In this document: one piece after another, positions 62,983 through 64,000 of the stretch | Position numbering within the stretch: position 1 is the first letter of the stretch | How the letters are laid out: every line of letters begins with the position of its first letter | Assembly (NCBI GenBank): GCA_947493955.1 | Contig: CANLSQ010000003.1 | Coordinates: 248,001-312,000, forward strand | Source: an uncultured Sphingomonadaceae bacterium | Lineage (GTDB): Bacteria; Pseudomonadota; Alphaproteobacteria; Sphingomonadales; Sphingomonadaceae | Length of the DNA: 64,000 bases | Direction of reading: 5' to 3' | Notes under the pieces: generated by a model | Told to the model about the DNA's origin: nothing | The model's input: the letters and a program-made list of their open reading frames with translations, nothing else | Databases searched by the model: none | Position numbers and translations under genes: made by a program

Positions 62983-63576
62983 TTACCACGTTACTTCCCC
63001 CTGCGACCCGGTGTAAACCGATGTCAATTGATCCAATATGTCACCGATATCGTCACTCAAGATAAGCTGCTCGCGGCGAGCGGATGACATGAAGCCATGC
63101 CCTGCGACATTATCCAGAAATGCAGTGAGCGAATCCCAATAGCCGTTGACGTTCAATAGCCCAATGGGTTTGCCGTGATAGCCAAGTGCTTTCCACGTCC
63201 ATGCTTCAAATAGCTCGTCCAGTGTGCCTATGCCGCCCGGTATCGCCACAAATCCATCGGTGAGCTCAGTCATTTTCGCTTTGCGTTCATGCATGGATGT
63301 AACAACATGAAGCTCGGTAAGGCCGGTATGTGCAACCTCATGGTCTTTCAGCATTTCGGGTATGACACCATAGACCTTGCCCCCGCCCGCCAGGACAGAA
63401 TCGGCGATGATCCCCATCAGGCCCAGGCGTCCGCCGCCAAAGACCAGGTCGATTCCACGCTCGGCCATCACTTGACCCAATTTTTTTGCTGTCTGGGCGA
63501 AAGCAGGGTCACCCCCGGCACTTGCACCGCAATAAACCGCCAATCTTTGCACAAATTCCCCTTTTGGATCGACCAA
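62983..63576 (-). CDS. LOG-family nucleoside 5'-monophosphate phosphoribohydrolase (TIGR00730)
   Basis: 197 residues. The Rossmann-type fold has AVYCGASAGGDPAF, VFGGGRLGLMGIIADS and the catalytic-site PGGIGTLDELFEAWTW (PGGxGTxxE). ERKAKM precedes it with the conserved Arg/Lys pair. Members cleave cytokinin riboside monophosphates or act on AMP-like nucleotides; many are misnamed lysine decarboxylases. It is the first gene of the nucleoside operon. An 8-base gap-free start GTG or ATG near 63576 is the best choice. Confidence 0.9.
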   Translation of the reverse strand: MVDPKGEFVQRLAVYCGASAGGDPAFAQTAKKLGQVMAERGIDLVFGGGRLGLMGIIADSVLAGGGKVYGVIPEMLKDHEVAHTGLTELHVVTSMHERKAKMTELTDGFVAIPGGIGTLDELFEAWTWKALGYHGKPIGLLNVNGYWDSLTAFLDNVAGHGFMSSARREQLILSDDIGDILDQLTSVYTGSQGEVTW

Positions 63577-63623
63577 TATCCCCGCAAATGCTTCTGACTA
63601 TACCATCACACAAGCACTTCCGA

Positions 63624-63639
63624 TTCCTCCCTAGAGGAA
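63624..63639. other. Small hairpin in the divergent region
   Basis: TTCCTC at 63624-63629 and GAGGAA at 63634-63639 form a perfect 6-bp stem with loop CCTA. It lies between the divergent LOG and VUT-family genes. It may be an operator or a leader structure; I did not find the consensus of a preQ1 riboswitch around it. Confidence 0.3.
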
Positions 63640-63719
63640 ATTGGCCGAGAGTCACGATTCCTTTTTCTGGTCGACTTTTGGTGCTTTTTTTTCGATCCGG
63701 ACCGCGCTAGGCAATAAAG

Positions 63720-64000
63720 ATGACAGCGATTTCAGAAACAAAGCACATCCCTCGGGGTCTTTTCGTCATTTGCGTTTTATACGGTGGCATGGCGAGTTTG
63801 GCGGGGATTTTGGGTAACAAGCTGGTGGCGCTTGGACCATTGGCGGTGGAAGCAGGCATATTCGCATTCATTCTGCTGGTGGTATTGGCAGGAGCAGTGG
63901 CCGAAGTTTACGGTCGAGCCACGGGCAATCGAATAGTGGTTTTCGGATTCGTGCCCATCATCGTGTCGATGATATTGATCCAGCTGGTTTTGGCCTTGCC
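63720..64000 (+). CDS. VUT-family transporter (queuosine precursor transporter-like), cut by the window edge
   Basis: The first 93 residues are present (MTAISETKHIPRGLFVICV onward). A helix at about 14-32 is followed by LGNKLVALGPLAVEAGIFAF and a helix ending in AVAEVYGRATGN, then a third helix. The spacing N-K followed by a buried stretch and D/A-x-x-x-E-V-Y-G is that of YhhQ/VUT proteins, which import preQ0/preQ1. The Asp usual before the Glu-Val-Tyr-Gly is absent (Ala-Val-Ala-Glu). The gene runs past position 64000. Confidence 0.75.
   Translation, partial: MTAISETKHIPRGLFVICVLYGGMASLAGILGNKLVALGPLAVEAGIFAFILLVVLAGAVAEVYGRATGNRIVVFGFVPIIVSMILIQLVLAL

Noticed and set aside
63577-63719. preQ1 riboswitch before the VUT-family gene
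   Set aside because: The expected conserved loop and tail sequence is not visible; only a short hairpin is present.
1-64000. CRISPR arrays, prophage, transposases or a defence island
   Set aside because: No regularly spaced repeats, integrase, transposase, Cas or restriction motifs were seen.

Overview
The window reads as a chromosomal segment of an alphaproteobacterium of the Sphingomonadales (Sphingorhabdus/Parasphingorhabdus/Sphingopyxis-like). This rests on gene content and moderate GC (mid-50s % by eye): a ubiquinol-cytochrome c chaperone next to a YceD/DUF177 protein, an MlaE-MlaF-MlaD-lipoprotein operon, MidA next to Lgt, DUF1285-NUDIX-cca, an Oar-like TonB-dependent receptor and several GMC/SDR oxidoreductases. 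No integrase, transposase, CRISPR array or rRNA was seen. There is one tRNA (Gly-GCC). Coding density is high and translational coupling by ATGA/TAATG overlaps is common.

Layout. 1-1.7 kb: a small P-loop kinase and a DUF925-type nucleotidyltransferase, flanked by copies of a short palindromic repeat. 1.7-7.5 kb: an EamA exporter, a threonine aldolase, a winged-helix protein, a LuxR-type receptor without a synthase, and a membrane GGDEF-EAL protein. 7.6-13.2 kb: a DNA-repair group (Tag, a photolyase-like FAD protein with apparently rearranged domains, a small HTH protein), an isoprenylcysteine methyltransferase-like membrane protein, a PQQ sugar dehydrogenase and a DUF1499 protein. 13.4-17.7 kb: GNAT, the coupled DUF1285-NUDIX-cca operon, an SDR and an NTF2-like protein. 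17.8-24.7 kb: a BCCT transporter with a GMC (choline dehydrogenase-like) oxidoreductase, then a signalling patch: a Popeye-like cNMP-binding membrane protein, a stand-alone GerE HTH protein, an overlooked 50-codon gene, and a winged-helix/alpha-beta-hydrolase fusion. 24.8-31.7 kb: aminopeptidase N, PgeF, a DASS transporter, a cystathionine gamma-synthase-family enzyme and a HAD phosphatase.

31.7-54.7 kb is mostly core housekeeping: the Mla lipid-transport operon, MidA/Lgt, an acyl-CoA synthetase coupled to GlnD, YceD/CBP3, BamE, malic enzyme, MutS, a peroxiredoxin, ArgB, YggT-FolD-lipoprotein-MarC, and Trx/LON-domain/Trm112. 54.9-60 kb: tRNA-Gly, a polysaccharide deacetylase with an attenuator-like leader, and a large Oar-like TonB receptor. 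60.1-63.6 kb: a minus-strand operon for LOG phosphoribohydrolase, a NupC nucleoside transporter, a 2-oxoglutarate/Fe(II) dioxygenase and uridine kinase. The right edge cuts a VUT-family (queuosine precursor) transporter.

The least ordinary items are the nucleoside-salvage operon carrying a dioxygenase, the apparently permuted photolyase-like protein, the winged-helix/hydrolase fusion beside the unlisted small gene, the LuxR solo with a complete set of acyl-homoserine-lactone contact residues, and the leader-peptide/hairpin element before the deacetylase. No single locus is plainly a new system. All functional statements come from reading motifs, not from searches.
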